Notes: generated from the letters alone by a model not told the origin. A stretch of DNA of 64,000 nucleotides from an uncultured Paracoccaceae bacterium (GCA_947500825.1 CANMTR010000011.1:1-64000), one strand, 5' to 3'; shown: positions 39,404 to 48,583, numbered from the stretch's first letter. Numbers and translations are program-made.

Positions 39404-40207
39404 ATGAAAATCGACCGATTGAAGCCTCGTGACATGCAGGACAGACACTCTCTCGAAGAGAGCCCCCCGACACGCGCGCCACGGGTCTCGATCGTGATCC
39501 CGATGCATAACGAGGAAGGAGCCGTGGCCGAGCTTGTCGCGCGTATCGCGGCCACGATGCGCACGGTTGCGACCTTCGAGATCGTGGCCGTCGACGACGG
39601 TTCGACGGACGGTACGCTGGGCCGTCTGCGTGCCGCGTGCGAGACCGTTCCGCAGTTGCGCGTTCTTCACCACCCCAGCCCCGGCGGCCAGAGCGCCGCC
39701 ATCCATTCGGGTGTCCTCGCTGCCCAAGCGACGGTGTGTTGCACCCTGGACGGGGACGGGCAGAACCCGCCCGAGAACCTGCCGCGTCTCCTCGATCCCC
39801 TGATCAACCGCACGAGCCCCACGGTGGGCCTGGTCGCCGGGCAACGGGTCGGACGGCAGGATACCTTCGCCAAGAAGGCAGCGTCGCGTCTTGCGAACGC
39901 CCTGCGCGACCGCGTCCTCAAGGACGGTGTGCGCGATACCGGATGCGGCCTGAAGGCCTTCGACAGGGACGCGTTCCTGGAACTTCCCTATTTCGATCAC
40001 ATGCACCGGTACTTGCCGGCGTTGTTTGCCGCCCATCGCCAGCCGATCGTCCTCGTGGAGGTGACGCACGAACCACGCACGACCGGGCAGTCGAAATATA
40101 CCAATATCGGCCGTGCGGCCGCCGGCGTCTGGGACCTGCTGGGGGTCCTGTGGCTGAAGAAGCGGGCGAAGAAGGTCGAAGCCGAAGAGGTCGGACGGAA
40201 TGATTGA
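39404..40207 (+). CDS. DPM1-like glycosyltransferase family 2
   Basis: A 267-residue transferase resembling polyprenyl-phosphate sugar synthases (DPM1/ArnC type). SIVIPMHNEEGAVAELV, VAVDDGSTDGTL, CTLDGDGQNPPENL (the metal DxD) and DTGCGLKAFDRDAFLELPYFDHMHRYLPALF (quoted as DTGCGLKAFDRDAFLELP and HMHRYLPALF) are typical. No C-terminal membrane anchor is seen, unlike ArnC. It likely charges undecaprenyl phosphate with a sugar for an ArnT-like transferase encoded two genes away. It overlaps the next gene by eight bases. The ATG at 39434 is an alternative start. Confidence 0.9.
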   Translation: MKIDRLKPRDMQDRHSLEESPPTRAPRVSIVIPMHNEEGAVAELVARIAATMRTVATFEIVAVDDGSTDGTLGRLRAACETVPQLRVLHHPSPGGQSAAIHSGVLAAQATVCCTLDGDGQNPPENLPRLLDPLINRTSPTVGLVAGQRVGRQDTFAKKAASRLANALRDRVLKDGVRDTGCGLKAFDRDAFLELPYFDHMHRYLPALFAAHRQPIVLVEVTHEPRTTGQSKYTNIGRAAAGVWDLLGVLWLKKRAKKVEAEEVGRND

Positions 40208-40508
40208 CCAGCTGATGGATCTGCTCGGCGTGGAGAGCCAGCGCGAGGCGATCTGGGTGGTGATCGGGCTCCTTGGTCAGACGCTCTTCATGATGCGGTT
40301 CATCGTGCAATGGCTCACGTCCGAGCGGGCCCGGAAGTCGGTCATCCCCGTGGCCTTCTGGTACTTCTCGATCGGCGGCGCGGTCGTCCTCTTTGCCTAT
40401 GCCGTCTACCGCAAGGACCCGGTCTTCATTCTCGGCCAGTCGCTCGGCATGTTCGTGTATCTGAGGAACCTCGTGCTGATCCGCCGCGAGGCCCGTGCGC
40501 AAGGCTGA
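40200..40508 (+). CDS. lipid A biosynthesis N-terminal (LABN) domain membrane protein
   Basis: A 102-residue protein with three membrane helices. LIGQTLFMMRFIVQWLTSERARKSVIPVAFWYFSIGGAVVLFAYAVYRKDPVFILGQSLG is the LABN pattern (quoted as GQTLFMMRFIVQWLTSERA and VIPVAFWYFSIGG). Such proteins accompany DPM1-like and ArnT-like glycosyltransferases and may help present lipid-linked sugar in the membrane, though their mechanism is unclear. It is coupled to the upstream transferase by an eight-base overlap. Confidence 0.9.
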   Translation: MIDQLMDLLGVESQREAIWVVIGLLGQTLFMMRFIVQWLTSERARKSVIPVAFWYFSIGGAVVLFAYAVYRKDPVFILGQSLGMFVYLRNLVLIRREARAQG

Positions 40509-40511
40509 GAT

Positions 40512-42020
40512 CTATGCTGGGCCGAAGCCGAAGCCGGACGCGCTCCACATGATGAGGCCCCCTGCCAGGGGGGTCGTCTCGACATCGGTCAGGTACGGCG
40601 CGACGGTCCCGAACGGCGCGGCCTCGCAGATGCCCCGCACGGGGCCGCCGTCGTAGAGACCGTTCTCCAGCGTCTCCTCCATCCCGGGGCCGCCGTCGAC
40701 GAAGATCGGGAACCCGTCCACGGCGTTCGGCGCGAAGACACTGACCGCGCCGGGCGGCATGCGAAGACCCTCGCCGCACAGGATCAAGGTCTCGTCCTCG
40801 CGAAACGACGCCGCCAGGGGAGCGAGTACCTCGCCCATGGAGACGCCGAAGCGATCCTCCTTGGATTGGGCGAGGTCCTCGTAGGACTGGAACGGCCCCC
40901 CGACCAGCGCGACGAGCGCCACGGCGGCCCCCGCTCCGAGGGCGGTGCGACGCAGGACCAGGAACGGAAGGGCGGCCGCGCCGACGCTGAGCAGCGGCAG
41001 GATCGTCAACGTGTAGCGCGGATAGACCGACCCCGACGCGGCCAGCATGGAGACGACGAAAAGCACCGCTATCCCCGTTGCCGCATGCATTCGCGGTGCG
41101 CGCGTCGCGAAGGGGAGGATCGCGAGGCCGGCGAAACCCAACAGACGCATGACCGGCTCCCCCCACAGGATCAGGTCGTCGAATTGGGCCAGCCCCGAGG
41201 TGACCATCCCCCAGGGAGACGGCTCGAAGCGCTTCAGCATCTCCTGCTCCACCGATCCGCCCAAGGGTTGCCCCGAGAACCGGATTTCCTGGAAGATCTG
41301 CCAGGCGAAACCCGCCAGCAGGCCCAGCACGACGGCAAGGATGAATCGCCGGTCGAACAGGACGTTGCGCACCCGGTCCCCTTGCAGCGGTGCGGTCATC
41401 GCCAGACCCAGCATCGCGAACAGTAGAAAGCCCATCGGGGTCGGGCTCTTCTGCAAGCCCGCCAGGAAGACCGCGACGGGAAACAGGAGCCAGTAGCGCC
41501 TGTCCCTGAGCGCCAGCAGAATCGCCAGGATACCCAGGGTGGAAAAGAAGCTGGCCCCGCCATCCAGCATGGCTGCCGTCGTATGCTCCCAGAAATGGGT
41601 CGAGGTGGACAGGACGGCCACCGAGGCAGGCGCGACCCAGGGCCATTTCGGCACCATCACCGCGGCGAGTGCGGCCGTGGCGATCATGGTGCAGATGCCG
41701 AAAAAGAGCGACGGCAGGCGCAGCGCGACCAGGTAATCCGCCCCCAGCTCCATCAGTCCGGCGGACATCCAGTACTGCAGGGGAGGTTTCTTCAGGGTCG
41801 GCTCCCCCAGCGCGAACACGGCCCACCAATCCCCGAGCGCGGAAAATCCCATCGCGCGATCGAACGTGTAGAATTCATCGTAATGGCTCAGCCCTCCGTC
41901 ACCCAGCCCGCGCCCGTGCCACAAGCCGATGGCAGCGATCAGGAGGGCCGTGACGAGAAGCGGGGCCCACCACTCCGGACGCGGCGCGGCGGTTTTCGGT
42001 CGGGACAGAGAGTAATGCAT
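40512..42020 (-). CDS. ArnT-like glycosyltransferase (GT39/GT83, PMT family)
   Basis: A 502-residue multi-pass inner-membrane transferase. LSHYDEFYTFDRAMGF carries the catalytic acidic residue in the first periplasmic loop. LGEPTLKKPPLQYWMSAGLMELGAD matches the KPP.YW motif of ArnT-type enzymes (quoted as TLKKPPLQYWMSAG). About ten helices follow, then a periplasmic C-terminal part (about 400-502). It likely moves a sugar from undecaprenyl phosphate to lipid A or another surface acceptor. It is convergent with the LABN gene, three bases between stops. Confidence 0.9.
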   Translation of the reverse strand: MHYSLSRPKTAAPRPEWWAPLLVTALLIAAIGLWHGRGLGDGGLSHYDEFYTFDRAMGFSALGDWWAVFALGEPTLKKPPLQYWMSAGLMELGADYLVALRLPSLFFGICTMIATAALAAVMVPKWPWVAPASVAVLSTSTHFWEHTTAAMLDGGASFFSTLGILAILLALRDRRYWLLFPVAVFLAGLQKSPTPMGFLLFAMLGLAMTAPLQGDRVRNVLFDRRFILAVVLGLLAGFAWQIFQEIRFSGQPLGGSVEQEMLKRFEPSPWGMVTSGLAQFDDLILWGEPVMRLLGFAGLAILPFATRAPRMHAATGIAVLFVVSMLAASGSVYPRYTLTILPLLSVGAAALPFLVLRRTALGAGAAVALVALVGGPFQSYEDLAQSKEDRFGVSMGEVLAPLAASFREDETLILCGEGLRMPPGAVSVFAPNAVDGFPIFVDGGPGMEETLENGLYDGGPVRGICEAAPFGTVAPYLTDVETTPLAGGLIMWSASGFGFGPA

Positions 42021-42383
42021 CGCCTTCTTGCGCTCAGGATCGACTTATCCCTGTCGGGTAGTCCAATTCCCCTCCTGGCGCACTGGCTTTCCCCTGCCGA
42101 CCGGCATTGGTGCGCAATGTGGGTGAAGGCCGGGCGTCCCCATTGTCCCGCCCAGCGATCCCTTCGGAGCCCGACAGGGGCAGGCCAATCCGGCGATAAC
42201 CCGTAGCGCCCGAACGGGGTGACGTGTCGTGCCGCCGTCGTCCGGTCGGCGCGCGTCTGGCGAAGCGGAAAACTCGGTCCGTGGTGAAGGCGCGGGGGAC
42301 GGCGAATTCGGTCTCCGGCATGTTCTGCGCCTCGCGCAGCTCGTCCAAAGACTGAGGCGGAGTAACGACGGGAGATGGAAGAA
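42021..42383. other. intergenic region between ArnT-like gene and tRNA-Phe
   Basis: 363 bases with no recognisable gene, repeat or attachment-site duplication of the adjacent tRNA. It presumably contains the ArnT-like gene promoter and the end of the tRNA-Phe transcript. Confidence 0.45.
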
Positions 42384-42458
42384 TGGTGCCCGGGGGCGGA
42401 ATCGAACCACCGACACGAGGATTTTCAATCCACTGCTCTACCCCTGAGCTACCCGGGC
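42384..42458 (-). tRNA. tRNA-Phe (GAA)
   Basis: The minus strand folds into a full cloverleaf: acceptor GCCCGGG pairs with CCCGGGC, D-arm GCTCAGGGGTAGAGC, anticodon stem-loop GGATTGAAAATCC with anticodon GAA, and T-arm GGTTCGATTCC. The CCA end is encoded. It lies downstream of yacG on the same strand. Confidence 0.96.
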
Positions 42459-42538
42459 ACGGGTCGGGGCCTGCGGCCCCGCGGGTGGCGCCCTCATAGA
42501 CGCGCGCGGGGAGAAGGTCCAGAGGGTGAAGGCAGAAA

Positions 42539-42706
42539 TCAGTGCGGCTTGTCCCCGCCGTCGTCCTCGTCCCAGCTTTCCGTCTCCTCGGCGGGGACGG
42601 CGTAGCCGCCCGAGAGCCAGCGGCCCAGGTCGATGTCGGCACAGCGCTTCGAGCAGAACGGCCGGTATTCCGGGTCGGTGGCGCGCGCGCAGATGGGGCA
42701 GGTCAC
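42539..42706 (-). CDS. yacG: DNA gyrase inhibitor YacG (zinc-binding)
   Basis: A small 55-residue protein. VTCPICARA supplies the first zinc CxxC, and YRPFCSKRCADIDLGRWLSG supplies the second pair with the diagnostic FCSKRCADIDLG (quoted separately to stay short). The tail is acidic (EETESWDEDDGG). In E. coli YacG binds GyrB and inhibits gyrase. It starts with GTG inside the stop of the RNase E/G gene (GTGA overlap), so it is translationally coupled. It is easily missed because of its length. Confidence 0.93.
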   Translation of the reverse strand: MTCPICARATDPEYRPFCSKRCADIDLGRWLSGGYAVPAEETESWDEDDGGDKPH

Positions 42707-43743
42707 GACACCCCTCCCAGGAGGCGGTGAAGCGGAAGCCGCTCCCGCCTCCGTTGCAGCTCGAAATGACCGAGCGGCGTCCAGCCCGCGAGGGTCGTGT
42801 CGACGGGATCGGCGCGGAACGCGGCGCGCAGGACGCTCTCGATCGTGCGGCGGTCCTTCTTGGGGGCGGGGGCCATGTCCACGGCGATCTGGCCGCCCAG
42901 ACCGCGGCAGCGCAGGGCGGCGGGCAACGCCCGCGCGCAGGCGATATCGGCCTTCAGGCCCGCCGCGAGCGACGTGTCCGACCCGGTGTTCACGTCCACC
43001 GCGACGAGCGCGCTGGTCGGCTCGACCGTCATCCAGGCGCCGCCGGGCAGGTCAACGCGCGGATGGGCCAGCGCCTCGACCATGGCGTCGATGCCGTGGT
43101 CGGCGAAATTGCCCGGGTCCGCGAAGAGGGCGTCGGGCGTCGGCCAGTCGCGCCAGGCCAGCATGTGGGGGTCGGGCCCGTCGGCGAGAAGCTCCGGCTC
43201 GTGGCCTTCGTCGCCCGCGACCCGGTGGGCGAGGTCCAGCATCGCGGCCAGATCCTCGGCCACCTCGTCCGGGGCCGCGGCGTCCGTGGCCGAGCGCAGG
43301 ATCACGCCAAGCTCTCCCGGAGGACCGGCCACGTCGTGGATCAACGCGAGGAGGACCTCCCGTGCCTCCTCGTCGCGGATCGTGCGCGACACGTTGTAGC
43401 CGGGCTTGCCGGGCGTGACGATCACGTGGCGCGACTTGAAGACCGGATCGGACGTGACGGGAACCGCCTTGCCGTCCTCCGCGAAGCCCGTCACCTGCAC
43501 TAGGAGGGTCTGGCCGGGCCGCAGGCCCCGCGCCTTCTTCAGGAAGGCGGTGCCACCGGGCAGGCGCAGGGTCACGCCGCCCTGTCCCTTCATCGGGCGC
43601 TCCACGATCCCGCGGTAGATCGCGCCCGGCAGGGGGACATCCTCGTCGGGGGCGACGAGGAGGTCGTCCAGCCGGCCATCCACGAGCCGCGCGGCCGCGA
43701 GCCGGCCGGCGACCCGGTCGAGGTGAACGGTCGAGCCCTTCAT
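42703..43743 (-). CDS. short ribonuclease E/G-family protein
   Basis: A 346-residue member of the RNase E/G family in the short form found in alphaproteobacteria. An S1-like segment ([17 protein letters not shown] to LLVQVTGF, about 40-90) precedes the catalytic core, which includes [14 protein letters not shown] and [10 protein letters not shown]. In E. coli RNase E two aspartates (303 and 346) bind magnesium. The first is kept in VAVDVNTG, but [13 protein letters not shown] lacks the second (E. coli has VIDFIDM). The zinc-link cysteines are also absent. It may be catalytically weak or regulatory. It overlaps maf and yacG by four bases each. Confidence 0.85.
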   Translation of the reverse strand: MKGSTVHLDRVAGRLAAARLVDGRLDDLLVAPDEDVPLPGAIYRGIVERPMKGQGGVTLRLPGGTAFLKKARGLRPGQTLLVQVTGFAEDGKAVPVTSDPVFKSRHVIVTPGKPGYNVSRTIRDEEAREVLLALIHDVAGPPGELGVILRSATDAAAPDEVAEDLAAMLDLAHRVAGDEGHEPELLADGPDPHMLAWRDWPTPDALFADPGNFADHGIDAMVEALAHPRVDLPGGAWMTVEPTSALVAVDVNTGSDTSLAAGLKADIACARALPAALRCRGLGGQIAVDMAPAPKKDRRTIESVLRAAFRADPVDTTLAGWTPLGHFELQRRRERLPLHRLLGGVS

Positions 43744-44309
43744 GGTGCCTCCCAGATCGACAGGCCGGCGGCGCCGAGCAGCTGAACCGTCTCGGCCACC
43801 GGCAGGCCCATGATGGCGGAATAGGACCCTTCGATCCAGGGGACGAACGCGCCCGCGGGGCCTTGGATGGCGTAGCCGCCGGCCTTGCCCCGCCAGTCTC
43901 CGGTGGCGACGTATCCTTCGATCTCGTCGCGGGAGAGGCGCTTCATCCGCACGGTGCTGACCACCTCCCGCGTGAGGACGCGGGAGACGTCGCGGACGCA
44001 GATCGCGGTGATCACCCGATGGCGCCGACCCGACAGGAGCGCGAGGAACGCGCGCGCCTCGTCCGCATCGGCGGGCTTGCCCAGGATGCGGCGCCCGGCG
44101 TGAACGGCCGTATCGGCGCAGAGCAGGATCTCGCCCTCCGACACGTCGAGCGCCTCGGCCTTCTGGCGCGCCATGCGCATGCAGTAGGGGCGCGGAAGCT
44201 CGCCCCGGGCGGGCGTTTCGTCGATGTCGGGGGAGCGGATGTCGGCCGGTATCATGCCCAGACCCGTCAGGATTTCCAGCCGGCGCGGGGAGCCAGATCC
44301 TAGGATCAG
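43740..44309 (-). CDS. maf: Maf-family nucleotide pyrophosphatase
   Basis: Hydrolyses non-canonical or pyrimidine nucleoside triphosphates to monophosphates. The frame contains [14 protein letters not shown], the DIDETP segment, [20 protein letters not shown] with the catalytic aspartate, and [14 protein letters not shown]. The essential SGSPRR motif lies upstream of the first ATG (44255), and no ATG, GTG or TTG exists between it and the preceding in-frame stop. A CTG at 44309, seven bases after GAGGG, gives a 189-residue protein of normal length and is proposed as the start. It lies 10 bases after infA and overlaps the RNase E/G gene (ATGA). Confidence 0.88.
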   Translation of the reverse strand: MILGSGSPRRLEILTGLGMIPADIRSPDIDETPARGELPRPYCMRMARQKAEALDVSEGEILLCADTAVHAGRRILGKPADADEARAFLALLSGRRHRVITAICVRDVSRVLTREVVSTVRMKRLSRDEIEGYVATGDWRGKAGGYAIQGPAGAFVPWIEGSYSAIMGLPVAETVQLLGAAGLSIWEAP

Positions 44310-44319
44310 GCGCGGACCC

Positions 44320-44538
44320 TCACTTGAAGCGGTAATTGATCCGCCCTTTGGTCAGGTCATAGGGGGTCATCTCGACTTGGACCTTGTCACCGGCGAGGAC
44401 GCGGATGCGGTTCTTGCGCATCTTGCCTGCCGTGTGTGCGATGATCTCATGGCCGTTCTCCAGCTCGACCCGGAATGTCGCATTCGGCAGGAGTTCCTTC
44501 ACGACACCGGGAAATTCGAGCAGTTCTTCCTTAGCCAT
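44320..44538 (-). CDS. infA: translation initiation factor IF-1
   Basis: Small OB-fold factor that occupies the A site of the 30S subunit during initiation. The 72-residue protein [20 protein letters not shown]... ends [15 protein letters not shown] and matches the family along its length. It is the first gene of a coupled set infA-maf-RNase E/G-yacG. In many relatives a low-molecular-weight phosphatase gene sits between infA and UPF0262. The 76-base gap here has no room for it. Confidence 0.98.
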   Translation of the reverse strand: MAKEELLEFPGVVKELLPNATFRVELENGHEIIAHTAGKMRKNRIRVLAGDKVQVEMTPYDLTKGRINYRFK

Positions 44539-44614
44539 TGTCACTCCGTGGTTTGTCCTCCGCCTTAACGGATGGCGTCTAGATGGAGCCAAACGCGGGA
44601 GGAATCAAGCCAGA

Positions 44615-45076
44615 TCACGCGGTCTCGCTCATCGCGCAGATCAGGGTGAACAAACGCCGCGCGGTGGTCTCGTCCATCCGCGCCCTGTCCGACAGGCGTG
44701 CCTGCAGCTGGCGCGCGGCCTCCGAGTGGATCTCGCGCCTGGCCGCGTCGATCTCCTCGATCCGGGCGGGGGGCAGGGACCGCACCGCCTCGGCGTAGCT
44801 CTTGCACATGGTGCGGTAATCCTTCGACGCTTGGGCCAGGCCGCCGAGCGCAAGGGTGAAGGCGCCCTCGGACCCGTCCGCTGCGTGCCAGCGGATGCGG
44901 ATGCGCCCGTCCTCGGCTCCCAGGCGCAGCCGATAGGGGCCGGGCGCCTCGGTCAGCTCGAACACGCTGGCCTCCTGCAGGTCGAAGATCGCCACGCGGC
45001 GTTCCTGCTCCAGCTCGGGCGTCGGCGCGGCGCCGCCGTCCTCGAGTTCCAGATGGCTGATATCGGTCATCGGCAT
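44615..45076 (-). CDS. UPF0262 family protein
   Basis: A 153-residue conserved alphaproteobacterial protein of unknown function. ELEQERRVAIFDLQEASVFEL, SKDYRTMCKSYAEAVRSLPPARIEEIDAARREIH and TARRLFTLICAM are the family signature (quoted here partly: EQERRVAIFDL, CKSYAEAVRSLPP, ARRLFTLICAM). It is predicted soluble, with an alpha/beta N-terminal half and a helical C-terminal half. It lies between hisD and infA, its usual place. A second in-frame ATG at 45070 is an equally good start. Confidence 0.9.
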   Translation of the reverse strand: MPMTDISHLELEDGGAAPTPELEQERRVAIFDLQEASVFELTEAPGPYRLRLGAEDGRIRIRWHAADGSEGAFTLALGGLAQASKDYRTMCKSYAEAVRSLPPARIEEIDAARREIHSEAARQLQARLSDRARMDETTARRLFTLICAMSETA

Positions 45077-45146
45077 GTCGATCCGTGTCCAGGGGGCGAC
45101 CTTCTCGCGCGCGGGGGAGCTAGGCCCCCCGCGCCGCCCGTCGAGG

Positions 45147-46445
45147 TCAGTTCAGCCGGTCGAGCCGCGCCCGCACGCTCAGGCCGTGCGCCTCGAGGCT
45201 TTCCGAGCGCGCCAGCGTCTCGGCCGCCGGCCCCACGGCGCGCAGGGCCTCCGGCGTCATCCGCGCCATGGTGGTGCGCTTGAGGAAGTCCATCACCGAC
45301 AGCCCGCTGGAGAATCGGGCGGACCTCGCCGTGGGAAGGACGTGGTTCGGCCCGCCCACGTAATCGCCGATGGCCTCCGGCGTCCAGGCGCCCAGGAAGA
45401 TGGCGCCGGCGTTGCGGATGCGCCCCGCCAGCGTCTCGGGGTCGGCGACGCACAGCTCCAGGTGTTCGGGCGCGAAGCGGTCGGCGAGCCGCGCGGCCTC
45501 GTCCAGGTCGCGCACGACGATCACCGCGCCGCAGCCCTCCCAGCTCGCCCGCGCGATCTCGCGGCGGCTCAGGTTTTCCAGGCGCGCCTCCACGGCCACC
45601 ATGACCCGCTCGGCCATGTCCCGATCGGTGGTGATCAGCACCGACTGCGCGCTCTCGTCGTGCTCGGCCTGGCTCAGGAGGTCGAGCGCGATCCAGTCGG
45701 GGTCGTTGTCGCCGTCCGCGATCACCACGATCTCGGACGGGCCGGCGATCATGTCGATCCCCACGCGGCCGAAGACCCGGCGCTTGGCCGCCGCGACATA
45801 AGCATTGCCCGGCCCGGTGATCTTGTCGACCGCCGCGATCGTTTCGGTGCCGTAGGCCAGCGCGGCGATCGCCTGCGCGCCCCCCACGCGGTAGATCTTG
45901 TCGACGCCCGAAAGCTGCGCGGCCAGGATCACTAGCGGATTGGTCACGCCGCCGGGCGTGGGCGCGGTGACGACCAGGCGCTCCACCCCCGCCACCCGGG
46001 CGGGGATCGCGTTCATCAGCACGGAGGAGGGATAGGAGGCGCGCCCCCCCGGCACGTAGAGGCCCGCGGCTCCCACCGCGCTCCACCGCCAGCCCAGGGT
46101 CGCGCCCTGGGCGTCGGTCCAGCTCTCGTCGCGGGGCATCTGCCGTTCGTGGTAGGCGCGGATGCGCTCGGCCGCCAGTTCCAGGGCGCTGCGCTCGTCG
46201 GGGGGGACGGAGGCGACGGCCGCCGCGATCTCCTCCTCGGAGAAGGCCAGTCGCTCGGGCGTCAGCTCCATGCCGTCGAACCGCGCGGTCAGCTCTATCA
46301 ACGCCGCGTCGCCGCGCTTGCGCACATCCGCCAGGATCGCCTCCACCGTGGCGTCCACGTCGGGCGAATCCTCGCGCTTCATCGACAGGAGCGCCGCGAG
46401 CTCCGCCTCGAACCCGTCCGACATTGCGTCCAGAAACCGGACCAT
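45147..46445 (-). CDS. hisD: histidinol dehydrogenase
   Basis: NAD-dependent zinc enzyme catalysing the last two steps of histidine synthesis (histidinol to histidine). The 432-residue product is full length. It shows GLYVPGGRASYPSSVLMNAIPA, VGGAQAIAALAYGTETI and IAGPSEIVVIADGDNDPDWIALDLLSQAEHD, which includes the conserved SQAEHDE zinc and catalytic region (quoted parts: YVPGGRASYPSSVLMN, GGAQAIAALAYGTETI, LLSQAEHDESAQS). Other histidine genes are not nearby, as is common in this lineage. It lies between DUF2948 and UPF0262. Confidence 0.98.
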   Translation of the reverse strand: MVRFLDAMSDGFEAELAALLSMKREDSPDVDATVEAILADVRKRGDAALIELTARFDGMELTPERLAFSEEEIAAAVASVPPDERSALELAAERIRAYHERQMPRDESWTDAQGATLGWRWSAVGAAGLYVPGGRASYPSSVLMNAIPARVAGVERLVVTAPTPGGVTNPLVILAAQLSGVDKIYRVGGAQAIAALAYGTETIAAVDKITGPGNAYVAAAKRRVFGRVGIDMIAGPSEIVVIADGDNDPDWIALDLLSQAEHDESAQSVLITTDRDMAERVMVAVEARLENLSRREIARASWEGCGAVIVVRDLDEAARLADRFAPEHLELCVADPETLAGRIRNAGAIFLGAWTPEAIGDYVGGPNHVLPTARSARFSSGLSVMDFLKRTTMARMTPEALRAVGPAAETLARSESLEAHGLSVRARLDRLN

Positions 46446-46500
46446 CGTCCCTCCCAGGGGCTTCTTTGCTTCTCTGATATACGCCTGCCGACCCCTCGCC

Positions 46501-46968
46501 TCAGGCGCCGTGGTCGGGCACCTTGCCCGACGGCGCGCGATAGGGCCGGGTCACGTCGCGCAGGGTCACCTCAAGCGCCTCGACCTCTAGCGCGATGGCG
46601 CCGTCGCCCGCCAGGGTCACCAGGATGCGTCCGCCCCCGTCCGTCCCCGGCTCCAGCGCGATCGACAGGACCTGAAGGACCACGTCGCGGTCGTTCCGGT
46701 CGATCCCCTGGGTGCGGACCGAGGCGACGTCCTCGACGCCCAGCACGGTCTGGACGCGCTCCACGTCCCCCGCGGCGATCCGGTCGTCCTCGCGCCGCAG
46801 GCGGTTCAGGAGCATCCCGAACCGTCTCTGGCCGCGGTTCCACGTCATCTCGGTGACGGGCACCACCGCGTCCTGGACCAGCGACGAGATCACCGCCAGG
46901 TCCTCCGCGTCCATCGCCCTGAGCCGCAATGCGCCGCCCCGCGCGTCCTCGAACCTCGCGTCGCTCAT
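46501..46968 (-). CDS. DUF2948 family protein
   Basis: A 155-residue alphaproteobacterial protein of unknown function. The family pattern [42 protein letters not shown] and the C-terminal [18 protein letters not shown] is evident (quoted parts: [34 protein letters not shown]). Predicted soluble. Its ATG overlaps the murA stop codon by four bases, so it is coupled to cell-wall synthesis and sits just upstream of hisD. Confidence 0.9.
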   Translation of the reverse strand: MSDARFEDARGGALRLRAMDAEDLAVISSLVQDAVVPVTEMTWNRGQRRFGMLLNRLRREDDRIAAGDVERVQTVLGVEDVASVRTQGIDRNDRDVVLQVLSIALEPGTDGGGRILVTLAGDGAIALEVEALEVTLRDVTRPYRAPSGKVPDHGA

Positions 46969-48233
46969 CTCTCGGTGATCCTCTCGACCCGCGCGCCCAC
47001 CGCGCCCAGCTTGTCCTCGACCTGCTCGTAGCCGCGATCCAGGTGATAGACCCGGTTGACCACCGTGTCCCCTTCGGCGGCAAGCCCCGCAAGGATCAGC
47101 GACACGCTGGCGCGCAGATCCGTGGCCATCACCGGCGCGCCCTTCAGCCGCTCCACCCCGTGGACGACGGCGGTTCCCCCCGAGACCTCGATCCGCGCGC
47201 CCATGCGGATCAGCTCCGGCGCGTGCATGAACCGGTTCTCGAAGATCGTCTCGTGCAGGGTCGAGGTTCCCTCGGCCGTGCACAGGAGCGCCATCATCTG
47301 CGCCTGGAGGTCGGTCGGGAAGCCGGGGAACGGCTCGGTGGTCACGTCCACCGCCCGGGCCCGCCCGTTGCCGCGCGACACGCGCAGACCGCGTTCGGTC
47401 TCCTCGACGGAGATGCCGGCCGCCTCCAGCCGTTCGCAGAAGGCCGCGATTAACTCGATCCGGCCGCCCAGACATTCCACGCTGCCGCCGCAGATCGCCG
47501 GGGCCAGCATGTACGTGCCCAGCTCGATCCGGTCGGGCACGACCGGGTGGGTGGCGCCCGACAGGCGCTCGACCCCCTCGACGGTGATCGTGCCGGTGCC
47601 CTCTCCGTCGATCTGCGCGCCCATCCGGCGCAGGCACCGGGCCAGGTCCGCGATCTCGGGCTCTCGCGCCGCGTTCTCGATCACGGTGGTCCCGCGGGCC
47701 AGCGTGGCGGCCATCAGGACGTTCTCCGTCGCGCCCACCGACACCTTGGAGAACGTCACCCGGCCGCCCTTCAGGCCCCCGGGGGCCTTGGCGTGGACGT
47801 AGCCGTCGCGCAGGTCCAGCTCGGCCCCCAGCGCCTCGAGCGCCGTGAGGTGCAGGTCCACGGGCCGCGCACCGATGGCGCAGCCGCCGGGCAGGGAGAC
47901 GATCGCGTGGCCGTCGCGCGCCAGCAACGGCCCCAGGACCAGGATCGAGGCGCGCATCTTCCGGACGATGTCGTAATCGGCCACGTGGTTGTCGAGCGCG
48001 TGGGACGACATCGACAGGACGCGCCCCTCCTGCAGGCCCGTCACCTCGGCGCCGAGCGAGCGCAACAGCGCCGTCATCGTCGCGATATCCGACAGGCGCG
48101 GCGCGTTCGTCAGCGTCAACGGCTCCTCGCTCAGGAGCGTCGCGGGCATCAGCGTCAGGCAGGCGTTCTTGGCGCCCGCAATGGGGATCTGTCCGGAAAG
48201 CTCTGCGCCGCCGGTCACGACGATGGAGTCCAT
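46965..48233 (-). CDS. murA: UDP-N-acetylglucosamine 1-carboxyvinyltransferase
   Basis: First committed enzyme of peptidoglycan synthesis: transfers enolpyruvate from PEP to UDP-GlcNAc. The 422-residue protein has [22 protein letters not shown] at the N-terminus and the PEP loop [24 protein letters not shown], containing the catalytic cysteine targeted by fosfomycin (quoted parts: [33 protein letters not shown]). Later [17 protein letters not shown] and the closing [14 protein letters not shown] are conserved. It lies 10 bases downstream of a small basic-protein gene. Confidence 0.98.
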   Translation of the reverse strand: MDSIVVTGGAELSGQIPIAGAKNACLTLMPATLLSEEPLTLTNAPRLSDIATMTALLRSLGAEVTGLQEGRVLSMSSHALDNHVADYDIVRKMRASILVLGPLLARDGHAIVSLPGGCAIGARPVDLHLTALEALGAELDLRDGYVHAKAPGGLKGGRVTFSKVSVGATENVLMAATLARGTTVIENAAREPEIADLARCLRRMGAQIDGEGTGTITVEGVERLSGATHPVVPDRIELGTYMLAPAICGGSVECLGGRIELIAAFCERLEAAGISVEETERGLRVSRGNGRARAVDVTTEPFPGFPTDLQAQMMALLCTAEGTSTLHETIFENRFMHAPELIRMGARIEVSGGTAVVHGVERLKGAPVMATDLRASVSLILAGLAAEGDTVVNRVYHLDRGYEQVEDKLGAVGARVERITER

Positions 48234-48243
48234 ACTCTGCGTC

Positions 48244-48402
48244 CTACTGCTCGCTCTCGTCTCGGTCGGACGTGTCGGACTTGTCCTTGCGCGCCGTGGC
48301 CTGAGCCTTGCGACGGGCGATGTTGGACTTCAGCGCGGCCTTCAACCGGTCTTCCCGGGGGCCGGTGCGCTCGTTCCGCGTCTCGTTCGTCCGCTTCGAC
48401 AT
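48244..48402 (-). CDS. small conserved basic protein upstream of murA
   Basis: A 52-residue, highly charged protein ([12 protein letters not shown], then [21 protein letters not shown], ending acidic [10 protein letters not shown]). Short proteins with the RLKAAL.ANLARRKAQ pattern occur upstream of murA in Rhodobacterales. The function is unknown. The basic helix might bind nucleic acid, which is speculation. The ATG at 48402 is chosen because the pattern starts there. An in-frame start at 48465 would add 21 residues. It is 10 bases from murA. Confidence 0.72.
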   Translation of the reverse strand: MSKRTNETRNERTGPREDRLKAALKSNIARRKAQATARKDKSDTSDRDESEQ

Positions 48403-48508
48403 GGGGCCGACATAGACGGAACGCGAAGCGCGGTCCAGTTCCCGCGAATTTGTCGTGACGCCCACTTGCGCCCGTTCCGCTCAAGGTCTAGGGACCGCCC
48501 ATCGCGAT

Positions 48509-48583
48509 GCTGCCGTAGCTCAGGGGTAGAGCACTCCCTTGGTAAGGGAGAGGCCGGGAGTTCGATCCTCCCCGGCAGCACCA
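48509..48583 (+). tRNA. tRNA-Thr (GGT)
   Basis: Complete cloverleaf with acceptor GCTGCCG pairing with CGGCAGC, D-arm GCTCAGGGGTAGAGC, anticodon stem CTCCC/GGGAG around the loop with anticodon GGT, and T-arm GGGAGTTCGATCCTCCC. The CCA end is encoded. It is transcribed opposite to murA and putA. Confidence 0.96.

Noticed and set aside
42384-48583. Possible integrated element between two tRNA genes
   Set aside because: All genes between the tRNAs are conserved housekeeping genes. There is no integrase or duplicated tRNA end.
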